Positions 10,700 to 23,309 of a stretch of 64,000 bases of DNA are shown one piece after another (position 1 is the first letter of the stretch; each line of letters starts with the position of its first letter). Made by a program: the position numbers and the translations under genes. Origin of the DNA: Orychophragmus violaceus. Its lineage: Eukaryota > Streptophyta > Magnoliopsida > Brassicales > Brassicaceae. The stretch covers positions 44,977,522 to 45,041,521 of the forward strand of contig CM058229.1 in NCBI GenBank assembly GCA_030180135.1, in the 5' to 3' direction. The notes beneath the pieces were generated by a model. That model worked only from the letters and a program-made list of their open reading frames with translations, was not told the origin of the DNA and made no database searches.

Positions 10700-12118
10700 T
10701 AAAGTCATTTAGAGATCCAAAGAGTTCGTAAACCAGCAGCCACCTCGGCGATAAGCACCGCGTTTGTCCCCCCGGGGAAATCGACCAACTCTTCGGAATA
10801 CACATCTACATACTCCGGATCATTAAGCAGGGTCACAAAAAATCATCCTTATGAAGATCAGGAGCGCTCAGAGTATCAAGTTCAACCCTGAAGCGGGTGC
10901 CATACCCTTTAAGCTGGTCAAAACGAGCAGAGGGAACCTTAGTTCGCTCCTTTGCATGAAGCTGGAAAGCACCAAGCACAGCAATAGCTTGATGCAACTC
11001 CAGTAACTTATTCATCACTGGGATATCGTCCTTCCTCTCAAACCTGATCTTATAAAGAAGCTCATGCATCCTCCCCCCTGTTGGCGAGGAAAGCCTCTTC
11101 GTTCAAAGACCGAAGCCGATCGCACTCGGACTTATGGGATTCGATCTCAGACCTCAGAGAACTAACCAAATTCCTGCTCTCCTCCTCGGATTTCCTCTGT
11201 TCTCCCTCAAACCCAGAAATCCGCCCCTTGAGCTTGACATTCGCAATCTAGACTTCAACAAGCTTCCTTTGAACGTCCTTGAACCCCCGCAAGGACTTTC
11301 GTAAACCCGCGACCGTCTCCTTAAGATCCTCCTCTCTGGTCTTGACTGCTCGGAGCTCCGCCGCATATGACCCTCTGATACGGTTAAGATCAGCAAACCC
11401 CTGGAAAAGAGAAAAACAACAGAGAAAAGACACCCCACGAGTCACATAAAACGAGTCAACAGGGATGCTCACCATTGCTAAATGGTGGCTCGTATCTTGT
11501 TGAACCCCCGATTCGAGCATCTGGTAAACATGAACAAAAACAGGATGAGGTTCCAGACTTAAATGCTGGAAAAATTCATACAAGAAAGCCTATCACAGAT
11601 AATCAGATAAGATCCATTATGACGGAACGTGAACTACCCCCTGCCGACGGCTTTTTCACCTGACGACCCGCAACACAATTAAGAGCCATCTGAACACAGG
11701 GATCAATACGACTTCCTACGCGACCAGCAAAATCTACATACACATCGTCCAGCTGCGATATGCGCCTCTTTTTACTCAGTCGATAGTCTTTTTTATCAAC
11801 ACCAGAATCCCCATCTTCTTCCCCGGAAGAACCGGTATCATCAGAACCAAGTTCCTTTTCGTCACCAACTTCGCCTTCCTCGCTATCAAGCCCATCTTCT
11901 TCGCCGCCAAATTCATTCATACCGACGACATGAATATCCTGAGAGACTGTCTTCTCCTTCTCAGCTTGACGAGAAGGAGTCGACGGTCTATCAATCACGT
12001 GTTCGACCGGTTGAACGATGCGAACATTCTCAGCCAAATCGGGGACCGGAGGATTATTGGGCACAGTAGCAAGAACCCTCAAAACATAATTTGGCAACTC
12101 AACCCTCCTCCGTCTCAT
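10700..12118 (-). pseudogene. Gypsy A antisense extra ORF (coiled-coil type), exons with damage
   Basis: A coding signal on the strand opposite to gag sits just before the 3' LTR. The first part, 12118-11603, starts MRRRRVELPNYV and has a strongly acidic middle (EEGEVGDEKELGSDD). The next part, 11583-11248, holds an intron with GT...AG ends (about 11473-11401, beginning GTGAGC and ending CCAG), then a heptad-like ADLNRIRGSYAAELRAVKTR segment. Coiled-coil coding continues past a stop to about 11090. Segments at 11069-10833 and to about 10709 (EELVDFPGGTNAVL) finish it. Tat, Grande and RIRE2 elements are known to carry such antisense ORFs; their role is not established. Frameshifts near 11,590 and 10,840 and a stop near 11,247 suggest decay, or splice sites I cannot place. 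Confidence 0.6.
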
Positions 12119-12652
12119 TTTCTAGACATTAAAAGAAATAAAAATGGAAACAAAATGATCGCTAAGAAAGTTCGAAGAAATCGCTTCAAATACAAATCAC
12201 CGAAAAAATTCCAGAAGAAGGAAAACAAATCCTGACACAAAGCGAGACATACCTGCTCGGGAGCAAGTGGTAAGCAAAAAGCACACACCCAACCACCGAT
12301 TCCTAGTGGCAAAACAATGAACGATGAAATCAAAGGCCCAAATAAAAGGGAAGGATACTAGAAACAACGATTCAGAAGAACATATACGAAGCATAATCTA
12401 CAGGGGAAAGCAATCACCTAAGAAAGACAACATGAACTGAAGAGACGGAGCCTCGGGAAAAGGGGGGGCGGTTATAGAAACACAAAAATCGCACCTAACG
12501 CGGCTCGCGTCCGTTCGTTCCCCTAAAACTATGAGAGAATCCAACGGTCCAAGATACCGCCGACCGAAGCAAGGAAAGTCGATAAAATTTTCGCCTGATT
12601 TAAAATACTCAAAGAGAATCCGCCGACTCCGACTCAAGCCAGAGACCGCTGA

Positions 12653-12669
12653 ACTGGGGAGGGACTAAT
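12653..12669 (+). promoter_or_regulatory. Gypsy A polypurine tract
   Basis: CTGGGGAGGGACTAAT directly precedes the TGTTGG start of the LTR, the expected place for the plus-strand primer. Confidence 0.65.
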
Positions 12670-12949
12670 TGTTGGATATGGGTTTAGCATCCATCCATAA
12701 GCTCATTGAAATCTTATTAATTCAACAATTCATTTCGGCCAATAGACAAACCTACTAAGGAGTCAATCGGCCAAGCATGAAGTCAACATTCACACGCTAT
12801 AAATAGACCCTTCACTCTTTATTTTTAGATACATTGTATTTTGCGAAGGCTCCGAACTGCTTTTATAAAGCTACGAACCCAAGCAGTCTCCAGACTTCTC
12901 TAATCATAACTCGACTCTTTTAGACTAGATCAAAATTCTGTAACTAACA
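12670..12949 (+). repeat. Gypsy A 3' LTR
   Basis: Starts TGTTGGATATGG after a purine tract and most likely ends TAACTAACA, about 280 bases. A TATA box (TATAAATA, 12798-12805) is in the + orientation, matching gag. The partner LTR is outside the window, so the right end is an estimate. Confidence 0.65.
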
Positions 12950-13044
12950 CATTACCTGATGCAATAATCGTCATTTTCTTCCATATATATGTCATGCGAG
13001 TGAAATACTTTACCATGTTCTCGTATTACTGGTCAAATCAATAT

Positions 13045-13048
<4 letters not shown>

Positions 13049-13099
<51 letters not shown>
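13049..13099. repeat. (GA)n microsatellite
   Basis: About 25 uninterrupted GA units. Confidence 0.98.
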
Positions 13100-13101
<2 letters not shown>

Positions 13102-13144
13102 ATTTTAAATATAATTATTGTAAAAATAGTGAGCGTATGATCAT

Positions 13145-14319
13145 TTTTTTTTGTCATCTGGTGGATTATATTGATAAAAGTGAAAACAAACGTTTAATAC
13201 AAATCCCAAACAACGGGAAACTAAAGCCCAACCAACAGGCAACCACAGCCCAAACAACGGGCAACCACAGCCTACAGTACATGCAACATAAACCCAAAGA
13301 GGGTAGCTAACACCTACAGCTAAAGGAAACATAACTCGATAAATCCAAGAGTTAACCATAGCAACTCAAACTTGGAGCTTGTTGCAACCGCAAAAGAAGA
13401 AAGAGCGAGATAAATCGCCGTAGCCCACGGCTCACCAAGCAACAACATCAACCACCTGGAGACTCACAGAGAGACACTCTCTCACCAACCCAGAACCCAG
13501 AAACAAGACTTCATAATCCGACGAGAAAGAACCTAAGAAAGTTCTCCAATAACCCTCGGAAGCGGTAAAGACGCACTCATAAACGTCTACAATAAACCTA
13601 GCTAGAAGCCCTATACGAACCCAAATCTCCAACGAAGCCTAAACAATCCAAAAACAAATCTAGAAATTAAAACCGGATTGAAAGCACTCTTAAATGGAAC
13701 CAAGTTAGCCACAAAGATCCAAGCTGAGGAAATAGAATTCAAACTAGACCACCAATTTACCCTAATAGCAGAGGAACCCAAATTACACTAAACCGATTGA
13801 ACCAGATTAAATCCAAGACATAACCACCCCACAAAGCCAAAACACAGAAACCTCAAAACCGGGAGCCAAAGCCGGGAAGGAACAACCCGAAATGACCAAC
13901 CGTCGCAAATAAATGTCCGGAACCGGCGAGCAGGGACCTGCGCAGCATTACCGGCGGAAGAGACCCCACAAAGGGGAATAACCGGAATTGCAGTCTCTCA
14001 ACCGGAGACTACGTACAGCGACGAACAGAGCGACAGGGATGACGGCGAGCTTCGGCAGACACGGATGAGCAAGCGACGGCGCCAAACCCGACAACGGTAG
14101 CGGAGAAGAGGGATCTAGCACCGGTGGAGAGGAGAAGAGATGGGGGAGACTACGATCGGCGAACAGAGCCTCCTCCGGCGGCAGCAACAGCGAAAGCCGA
14201 CCGCCGGAGAGGCGACGGTGATGAAAACTGGCGAGCCTCGGGAAGTGTACCAGAGAGCTTTCTCAGATCTAGAGAGAGAAAGCGTTCTTTGATGATCACT
14301 GGAATCTTCCGTTCTCGAT
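13145..14319 (-). mobile_element. Non-LTR retroelement, short and noncoding (Sadhu-like?)
   Basis: A 16-base duplication, GTGAGCGTATGATCAT, lies at 13129-13144 and 14320-14335. The inserted 1,175 bases begin with a T run on the + strand, which is a poly(A) tail on the minus strand. The minus-strand 5' half is GC-rich with CTCTCCGGCGG-like phrases and the 3' half is AT-rich, with no ORF for reverse transcriptase. Long target duplications and poly(A) show LINE-type target-primed insertion in trans. The size and lack of coding resemble the Sadhu elements of Arabidopsis, but I cannot confirm the family without a comparison. A 5'-truncated LINE is the alternative. Confidence 0.8.
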
Positions 14320-14335
14320 GTGAGCGTATGATCAT

Positions 14336-17039
14336 ATAAAGTATAAAAGTTGATTTCTTATGTAACGAGGCTGATAATAGCTATTTGTATTCATAAGAAA
14401 ACACAGCTGCACGACTAATTAATATACGAAGATTTTGTAATGTTTCTAGAATAATAACTAATCTACTCTGCAACCACTCTGAAAGGGGCATCGAGTTTCC
14501 AACGTGGGTAGTTAGACAATCTATCCTGCTTGTCTTTCAAGATTTTGACCTCTAATAATCCAATATTAACTATGATTATCTTAAACTCAAGCATAGTTTT
14601 TATCTTATCTTAAACTTAATTTTGTTCTCCTAAGAACTTTGTGAGCGTGTCACAAAATTTGTACGGAATTGGTAAACTAGACTTCCATTCTATAAAATTT
14701 GAAGATCAAATTCATTTTTTTCCATAGTTAACTAGAGTCTGATCCGCACTGAGCATACGGGTATTTTTTTCTTTTTATTCACATTTTATAATTGTTTGAT
14801 TTATAAAACTTATATTAATATCAAAATTTTAGTATTGATGTATGGTAGTTAACTAATGTTTGGTATGTTTAAATTCCGTTGGATCAAAAAGTTATTTTTC
14901 ATTTGTTTTTGAATGAGTTTTTTTACAACATTTGATTAATGTCAATATCCGTTTTTTAGAATTCATATATGCTAGCTAACTAATTTTTGGTGTGTTTAAA
15001 TTTTAGATGGTAAACATATATTTTTGTGTATGTTTATGAATGAGTTTTAGAAAATATTGATGTATAATAAGTTTTTGTAAGTGGATTAATTTGTCATAGT
15101 TTGACAAAATTTTAGTTGTTTTTGCTTAAAACTTAGAAATGCCCATCTAATATTTGTATTTACATTCAATACGTTCAAATGCAATTAAGTTTTATAATAT
15201 TTCAACAATTTAGAAAATATTGATGTATAATGTATATATATTTTTTAAATTATATAGTGTGGATGTTTTCTAAATCTGAACTCAGCGAAATTAGTCTTGT
15301 TTTGTAAGTTAAATAAATTTGTTAATATAAAAATGTTTTTTAAGTTGGTATATTCCATGATATAAATAATATTTTAAATAAATATTGTGTTTAAATGAAA
15401 TATATTATATAGTTAAGAGGTTGTTTGTAAAATATTTATTAAAATTTTGAAATAATCCGGAATATATTATTGTTTAGATATTGTTCTGATATTTTCATAT
15501 TTTCAAAAAAAATTATTTAATGCTAACAAATATTTAAATTAAATATGTTCCACATCGACTTTGATATTTTATTTTTTAAAATATAGGAAACTCGTTTATA
15601 AATATATTTAACAAAATATTATAATGTGTAACTAAAATTTATTTTTAATGATTAATCTAAAATGTCAGCTATTTAGGATATTTTGATATTCAAATGTTAT
15701 AACTTGATACTGATAATAATTTTATACTGATATCAACTTTCACATCAAATCACATTCATGCACTTCCTTTAAGCCTCCACGATAGTCAAAAACCAATCAT
15801 CACAATTACACTATACAACCTGAGCCTTACGTTTCTTTTGGCAGTTTGTGTAATGACCCAAACACATCACTTACTGCATTTAATCTTTAATAAATATTAA
15901 CACTAAAAAAATCTGAAATTTTCATATATAATTGAAAAGTATATCTATGTTTCTAAACTGAAAAAAGAAACAAAAATGTTTCTAAAAATATGAATAGAGA
16001 TCAAAGTATATTTAATATTTATCAACATATAATAAATCACGGATTAATTCAGTAGAAATAACGATAAACACAATCTCTAAAAATAACTAATAATATTAAT
16101 TTTATAATTTCATAAATATTATCTTAACAATAATAAATAGAGTTGATATGAAAGTTTCATAAATAAAATAATTTTTGTTTTTCATAATTCTGATATTGTT
16201 ATGATTTAAAACATATAGTAGAATATTAAAGAATTTTGATTTATTAAAACTAAATTTAATTCAAAATTACCTTTTCCGTTGAACTTAAAATTAGGAAATG
16301 ATATATTTATGGGATTTTAAAATCAAGATATATCATTTCCATAATTGAAGAATAAAGTTTATTAAAATTAAATTTCATTCAAATTTGTTTTTTTAGATTA
16401 AAATTAGGCAATAAAATATTTAGAAAATTTTAAAATCAATATATATTATTTACATAATAGAAAAAGATAAATTAATTAAATACAGAACTTTCAAAAATAT
16501 ATATCATTTAATGATATTTGACACTAGTACACACAAAGGTATACAAATTATGAGATAGCTTTGTGAAACGTATTATCTAAACATATTTTAATTTACCATT
16601 GCATACAAATTATACATTCTTCAGTTTCTTCACTATGAGTTTGAGATGTACCATTTTCGAACGTGCACATTTTCTTCTCGTGCCTTCTAAGATGAAATAA
16701 ACCATTGCATAAACCAAAAGCAATAAAAATAATTGAATTACTTATTTCTTTCGGTCAGTGGGTATGATTAGCATGTAAAATAATATAAATATGAAACAAA
16801 TATCCAATAATTTAATATATAGCTGTCAGTAGATTGTAAGTAGGCTATTAGTAACTATTGTCACTAACAATAATATAACAAAAAAAAGTATATGACTGTT
16901 ACACCAAACCAATATTCAATGGCTATGTAAGATATATACGTAATATTAACAATAAAAATAATATGAATATATATATATATATATATATAGATAATTGAGT
17001 TACCTAGTAAAAATCAATATCAATATATTTTTATTGTTA
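14336..17039. other. AT-rich intergenic DNA
   Basis: Long AT-rich runs and no coding pattern on either strand. A short (AT)n tract lies at about 16968-16989. I see no element ends, tRNA or LTR. The GC is slightly higher at 14,460-14,560, which may be an old gene or element remnant, but nothing is recognisable. Confidence 0.6.
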
Positions 17040-17402
17040 CAATTTTCCATTGAGAAAATCCAGCCAATTCATCATTTAACAATACTATTAGTACCAAAAC
17101 AGAATTAAAAACAAAAAAAACATAGAAATCCATATTAAATCGTTAAAAAGAAGAAAGTAATAGAAATGATAACGGATCATTTGATTAAAATTTTAATGAT
17201 TTAGAAAAAGACTGTCATAGCCTATGAGAAAACAAAAATAGAGAGAAAGCTTCTTGAAAATCGATTGTTTACCACCAAATCAATGTCGACAACACTTATT
17301 CGGACTATTGGCTCATTGGGACAACCGAGACTTGTGATGTTAACTAACAACGTCTTGGTAACAACCATCATTCGGACTTTTAGATCTCAACTATAAATTC
17401 AC
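17040..17402 (-). pseudogene. Small-ORF unit, copy 2 (disrupted)
   Basis: On the minus strand this aligns by eye with the unit at 26,604-26,950 and with 60,660-61,060. The start codon is present (ATG at 17218-17216), but the frame stops after five codons (MTVFF, TAA at 17203-17201), so this copy cannot make the 52-residue product of copy 1. Its upstream side (17,280-17,402) carries GTCCGAAT...GGTTGTT blocks that match the DNA downstream of copy 3. That indicates an old head-to-tail array. The CACTA element cut the array here. Confidence 0.6.
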
Positions 17403-17405
17403 ACT

Positions 17406-17700
17406 CACTAAAAGAAAACAGAGAATTACCGACTACTTTTTCTGACTGATATTTCAGTCGGTAATTATAGCGACTATGTTACGACGCTGTTACGACCAAA
17501 AGAAGCAGTCGCAATTCAGTCGGTAATTTGCGACTTCAAAGCAGTCGGGGAAACTTCAGTCGCAAAATCGGTCGTTAAAAGTAGTTACAGAACCACATGT
17601 TCCTCGTTTGTAGGTAAGTGTAACTAATTGTTGCGACCATTGCTAGTAGTCGCAAATCAGTCGTTGAGGAGTCGCAAATCAGTCGTAAAAAGTTCAATAT
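17406..17700 (+). repeat. CACTA left terminus and subterminal CAGTCG array
   Basis: Begins CACTAAAAGAAAACAG. From 17,450 to 17,690 the motif CAGTCG or its complement CGACTG recurs more than ten times, often as CAGTCGCAA or CAGTCGTAA. In En/Spm such subterminal repeats are the binding sites of the TNPA protein; that role here is by analogy. Confidence 0.85.
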
Positions 17701-17810
17701 ATTTAGACCTCGGATAACCCCTCCTCATTCTCAACCACTCAACACCTATAGTTAAAAAACCGAGAAATCAAAAGAAAAACGAGTTCTTCTTCTTCTTCTT
17801 TACTCAAGAA

Positions 17811-20800
17811 ATGTCGGAAAATTACAATTATAGTTCTCTAGGGAGTGGATGTATAGGAGGATCGATGAAGAAACCTGAAATTTTTCCCACGAGTTCGAAA
17901 TGGGGATGGAGCAGTTCATGGCATTTGCAAACAACCAGCCTCTTGCGCAGAGTAATGGCGGTAAGTTTCACTGCCCTTGTAATGTTTGCAAGAACGAAAA
18001 ACCGATAACCTCTGGGAAAAAAATTTGGAGTCATCTGTATGGTAAAAGATTTATGCCTGATTATTATGTTTGGTATAAGCATGGAGAGGAAATCGTTATG
18101 GATTTAAGAACGAGTTATGCTGATAGCACACATTTTAGTGGGAGTGAAGATCTTGGTCATGTAGTAGAAGATAGATATGTGGATATGGTGAATGATGCAT
18201 TTCGTGATAACGAGAATTTTGATAGCTATTACGAGGATTATAGTTATCAAAATTTGGAAGAACTATCCGCAATCATTCAAAAAAGTTTTACGATATGTTA
18301 GAAGAGCGAAAAATCCACTATATGATGGTTGTCGTGCAAAGAAAGGCTGAACATAATATGAGCGAAAGGGCAGTGAATTCGATATGTGAAATGTTTACCG
18401 AATTTTTACCAGAAGGAAACCAGGTACCTGGTTCACATTACGAGACAGAAAAACTGATGCCCAATCTAGGTCTCCCCTATTATGCAATTGATGTTTGCAT
18501 CAATAATTGTATGATCTTCTGGAAAGAAGACGAAAAGGAAGATAAGTGTCTGTTTTACCAAGCACCAAGATGGAACCCTAATGAGAGACAGTGGAGAACC
18601 AATATACCACATAGTCGTATGTTATACATGCCAATTGCTGACAGGCTGAAGAGAATGTACCAAAGCGAGAAACCTGACGCGGCAATGAGGTGGCATGCCG
18701 AGCACCAAGAAAATGAGGGAGAAATGTATCATCCGTCTGATGCAGCGGAGTGGAAATGTTTTCAAGAGCAACATCCCCGATTTGCCCAGGAACCCCGTAA
18801 CGTTTATATTGGATTATGTACAAATGAGTTCATTTCATTTGGCATGTCTAATAATCATTCGTTGTGGCCAATCATATTGTCTCCATATAACTTACCCCCT
18901 GGTATGTGCATGAATACATAATACTTATTTTTGACAACTATGAATTCTGGGCCAAATCATCCGCGAGCTAGTCTTGATATCTTCCTCCGACCTCTTATTG
19001 AGGAGTTGAAAGAATTATGGTCTTCTAGAGTCGATGCGTACGAAGTGCTGCTTTGGACGATAAGTGACTTTCCGGCGTATGGAATGTTATCAAGATGGAC
19101 GGCGCATGGTACACTGTCTTGTCCAATTTGCATGGAAGATACAAAAGCTTTTTATCTGCCGAATGGAAGAAAGGTGTGCTGGATTGATTGTCACAGGATA
19201 TTTCTTCCTCATGGTCATCCACTGAAGAAGAATAAAAAGGACTTTTTAGAGGGAAAAGATGCTTCAAAAGAGAGTCCTCCTAAGTCTTTGTCTGGTGAGC
19301 AAGTTTATTGCGAGCGGTTGCAAGGTGTAAATACACCAAAAACAAAAGAATGTGGTGGAAACGGTCACGAAAAAAGAAGCTTGGTTATGGGAAGTGGAAT
19401 AATTGGCACAAGAGAACATATTCTGGGAGCTGCCATACTGGAGGGACCTCAATCTCCGACATAATCTTGATTTGATGCATGTTGAAAAGAATGTTTTTGA
19501 CAATATCATGAACACTCTTATGAGTGTGAAGGGTAAATCCAAAGACACCATCATGTCAAGATTGGATATTGTACGATTTTGTTCTCGGCCACACTTACAC
19601 ATTGACGATGAGGGTAAAGCTCCTTTTCCCACCTACAAATTGACAGAAAACGCCAAAAAAGTTTATTAGAATGTGTCAAGTATGCGGTCAAATTCCCAGA
19701 TGGGTATGCCTCTGACATAGCGAGTTGTGCAGATTTGACTAACGGAAAGTTCTCGCGGATGAAGAGTCATGACTGTCATGTTTTTATGGAATGATTACTT
19801 CCATTTATCTTTGCAGAACTCCTAGACCGAAACGTCCATATTGCATTATCAAGTATAATTCTGTTCTCGGCCAAACTTATAGTACTTTTTGTATAATTGT
19901 TACGAAAAATGGCTAAGTTCATTTATATTTACCATGACATGTCTCTCCAACGGTTATTATTGTAGGGATTGGAGGGTTTTTTCAAGACTTATGTTCGAGA
20001 ACTTTGCAGAAAAGTCAAGTGGAAGTTCTAAAACAAAACATAATTTTAATCATATGCAATTTGGAGAAGATCTTCCCTCTATCATTTTTCGATGTGATGG
20101 AGCACCTGCCTATTCATCTTCCCTACGAAGCAGAGTTAGGAGACCCTGTGCAATATAGATGGATGTACCCTTTTGAAAGGTTTTTCAAAAAGTTAAAAGG
20201 GAAAGCAAAGAACAAAAGATATGCTTTAGGGTCGATTGTTGAATTATATATCAATGAGTAGATAGCTTATTTCTCATAGCATTACTTTGATGCGAGTATA
20301 AAAACAAGATCAAGGTAATCATTTAAATTATTTTCATAGCATGAAGAGACAATTTACTTAAAATGACTTTTTTTGGTCACGTTAACAAGATTTGATGAAG
20401 GCGAAGTCCCCGAGTATCATGTTGAGGTACCTGATATATTTACTCATGTTGGTCGTCCAAGTGGAGAAATGCATGAAATTTGGCTTTCCGAGAAGGACTA
20501 TCGATGCGCACATGCATATGTTTTACGGAACTGTGATCACTTTCAACCATTTGAAAGGTATAATTTGATCTGTATGTTAACTTTATTTAGACATAATCTA
20601 TATTTTCTCATGTTTGTCTCGTCTTTGTGTTGGTTTCAAACAGTATGTTCGAAGATTATATTTCTGCAAAATACCCAGATCTTTCCGAGAAAGAACTATC
20701 CACACAAAGAGCTAACGAATATCATACTTGGGTTGAAAAATATGTAAGTCTATATGATATTTTAAACAATATGTTCAAGTATTATATTTATATTGTTTTA

Positions 20801-22799
20801 TTTATGCAGGTTGAGTACTGGAAAGCCACACATCCATTTCCTCCTTGGGTTCTAGATGTAGTGCATGAACCCGTGAATAAGGCGAAAACTTGGACTATAT
20901 ATTTTACACGAGGGTATTTGTTTCATACACAGAGTTGATAGGCTCAAAGTTTATCCCTATACTAAACTGCAAGTGAACAGCAATGTCAAAGTAGTATATA
21001 GGGTTATCGAATCCACAGGGACACTCGGTCTCAATAGGTCAGAACAGTAGAGACTAATACTAGAAATAAGCAATGTGATTGAATTAAAAGCGGTGCGAGA
21101 AAGTAAATCAGTAGCAGAGATTAACGGTTGTGGAAGCAAGTAATTAAAAGCGTCAAGCCTAGGGTATTCTCAGGAAATCAGACAAGCAGACAGTTCATTC
21201 AGCAAGGATCTAATTAAGCACAGTTCTAGAACTCAAAACACAGATATAGAATTAACCAAATTCCTTTGCGATAATTCTCTAAGTCTAAGTGCAGCAAACC
21301 AAACTTTCGTTTGCGAGAACTAACAGATTAAACTAGCATTAATCCCAAGTTTGATATGTTCACAATTATCCTAAACCAAACTTCCGTTTGCGCAAAGTTT
21401 AATTGCCCAATTTAATTAGTTCAGATTCCTAAACCCCACTTCCGTGACGTATTTAGCAACCTAAGATCTAGATTCTAATTGATCAGGTTAGAACTAGCTT
21501 TAAGCACAATTAAATTGAGGAACAGATATAGTTTGAATCCTTAACTGAATTTGAACAAGTCTAGCAAGTCATGAAATCCTATGTGAGAAACCCTAAACCT
21601 AACTAGGAATCTACTCAGACATAGATAATGAAAACATAATCATAGAATGAATAAATTGCATAAAAGAATAATAGTAAAAGGGGTTCGAAATCTTCTCCAA
21701 ATACAGATGAAGTAATAGGTTCAGATCAGCCCCAAAAGCTCTAAAAATCCTCTGCTCTTAATTATGAAAGTGTAAGTAAAATAAACACCAAAATCCTCTA
21801 TATATAGGCCTAATCTCGGTTGGGGCTTCTGTGTAAATATTGGAACTATCTTGGGCTTCTTTGCAAATCTTCATATCTTCATTAAACCGACGTGTACGGC
21901 CATCTCGCTAGTGTGTCGACCGATGCACAAGGTGTGTCGGTCGATGCATGATCAATAAATCGGACAGTGACTTAAGCTCTCGGCCAAAACGTCCCAAAAG
22001 TCCCAAAATGCTCCAAATATCTCCAATTAGCTCCAAACCTGATTAAACCTGTAAAAGGCTCTAAACAAAGACAAAAGACACTAAAAACACATCTATATCA
22101 TGGTCTAAAATGGGTAAAAACCATGATATATCAACAGAGTCACGACGAAGGAAGAAAGACATGCAACTATGGAGTTTGTGTTAGAGGAGAGAGTTACAAT
22201 GATGCATCTGATGAAACTGCTTTCCACGGGATCTTAACTGATATCATACAATTGGAGTATGAAGGGATGGTTAATTTTAGAATCACACTTTTTAAGTCTA
22301 AGTGGTACGATCCTGTTATCGGTAGAGGCACTCGGAGGAGCAATGGTGGCATTGTAGACGTTCTTTCATCGAGAAAATACAATAAATATGAATCATTTAT
22401 CTTAGGTACGTTTAGAATTCTATATATAGTATTATATATACATATATGTTTATATTATAACTATTAAATATTGATTTTGTACAGCTTCGCAAGCGCATCA
22501 GGTTTGTTATATCCCATATCCTTACACGAAGAAACCGAAACATTTGTGGCTAAATGTTGTGAAAGTCAATCCGAGGAGAAATATTTTAGGAGTACGAAGA
22601 CGCGGAACCTACTCTTTTGCAACAAGATAATGACGATTCCGTAATGTTGACTACAACTGAAGATATTGCAGTCGAAAATTTGGTGCAGTCAGTGAACCCA
22701 ATAACTCTCGATTACGATGTCCAGGATGCGGAACCAGGAGATGAATTCCAATGTAATTTATCGTCTTCTGATGATGAAGAAGACGAAGTACTGTACTAA
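17811..22799 (+). pseudogene. TNPD-like CACTA transposase, broken
   Basis: Domains follow the plant CACTA order. An N-terminal transposase-associated segment (about 17,850-18,100) has cysteine/histidine pairs in FHCPCNVCKN. The Transposase_21 catalytic region (about 18,450-19,850) shows YNLPPGMCM, TISDFPAYGML, MEDTKAF, HNLDLMHVEKNVFDNI and MKSHDCHVFM. A DUF4218-type segment (about 19,965-20,260) has HLPIHLPYEAELG. A DUF4216-type C-terminus (22,140-22,799) has NYGVCV, YGILTDII-like and YKKYE-like motifs. Introns with GT-AG ends remain, e.g. about 20,560-20,642 and 20,742-20,809. Damage: a frameshift near 17,850, TGA near 17,880, TAA at 18,919, a small deletion near 19,040, frameshifts near 19,400 and 19,650, and the insertion at 20,935. 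The product would cut and join transposon ends. Confidence 0.9.
20935..22134 (-). mobile_element. Solo-LTR-like insertion in the CACTA transposase
   Basis: 1,200 bases with TTGATA/TATCAA ends, flanked by the duplication CAGAG (20930-20934 and 22135-22139). Removing it joins the transposase frame cleanly. On the minus strand it starts with an inverted repeat around CATGGT...ACCATG, holds a TATATA region (near 21,800) and ends near a CGAATCCACAGGGAC phrase. This resembles a single LTR of an Athila-type gypsy element left after LTR-LTR recombination, with moderate confidence. It contains one pair of TGTCGRYCGATGCA palindromes (21,911-21,950), close relatives of those in Copia D. Confidence 0.75.
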
Positions 22800-23309
22800 T
22801 CACTTTTTAATATTATGACGTTTGTTCATGAGAGTAAATTATTTTCAAAACTTTAATTGTAGTATTATCTCGTTTCATCCGAAATTTACATTTATTCATC
22901 AAAGTTAAAGTGAAAACGAAAACCAATTTTTTGACGTTTCATCCCGAAATAATCTTTATTAATCAAATTTAAACCCAAAAAGTAAACTTTAAACCAAAAA
23001 AAAAAACCATACACCCAAAAAACAATTATTTGTCAAAACCCACCCAAATCTTATCATAACCCGCCTAAAATTTTTGCTTAACCCGCCTAAACCGCTAAAT
23101 AATTGTTAACCCGCCTAAAAAATTTTGTTAACCGGCCTACACCGAAAATCCCTAATTATTCGAGCCCCAAATTTTCAGAATCCCTAAACTTTCTCTCTCG
23201 AAACCTAATCTTCTCCTCCTCTCTTCTTCTTCTCCATCGAGAAATCTCTTCTTCTTCTTGATCGGAAATCTCTCCTTCTTCATCTGTAACCTCTTCTTCT
23301 TTATCTAGG

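Larger units (their letters stand above)
1..12949 (+). mobile_element. Gypsy A: Tat-lineage Ty3/gypsy LTR retrotransposon, internally deleted, left end outside window
   Basis: The order on the + strand is gag, a protease remnant, an untranslated stretch, an antisense ORF and a 3' LTR. The gag type and the antisense extra ORF next to the 3' LTR point to the Tat lineage (known for Tat, Grande and RIRE2 elements). No reverse transcriptase, RNase H or integrase can be found, so this copy is non-autonomous. Copia B (2457-9751) sits inside it; the 5-base duplication CAAAC on both sides of B shows that 1-2456 and 9757-12949 were once continuous. The 5' LTR lies outside the window. Lineage assignment is inference from the structure. 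Confidence 0.8.

Noticed and set aside
10587..10805. 72-codon minus-strand frame
   Set aside because: A neighbouring frame (EELVDFPGGTNAVL) fits the end of the antisense ORF better; this one is a shadow.
19025..19632. Minus-strand open frames in the CACTA transposase
   Set aside because: Shadows of the transposase coding on the + strand.
20935..22134. Helitron
   Set aside because: It has a 5-base target duplication and inverted TTGATA/TATCAA ends, which Helitrons lack, although a hairpin lies near one end.
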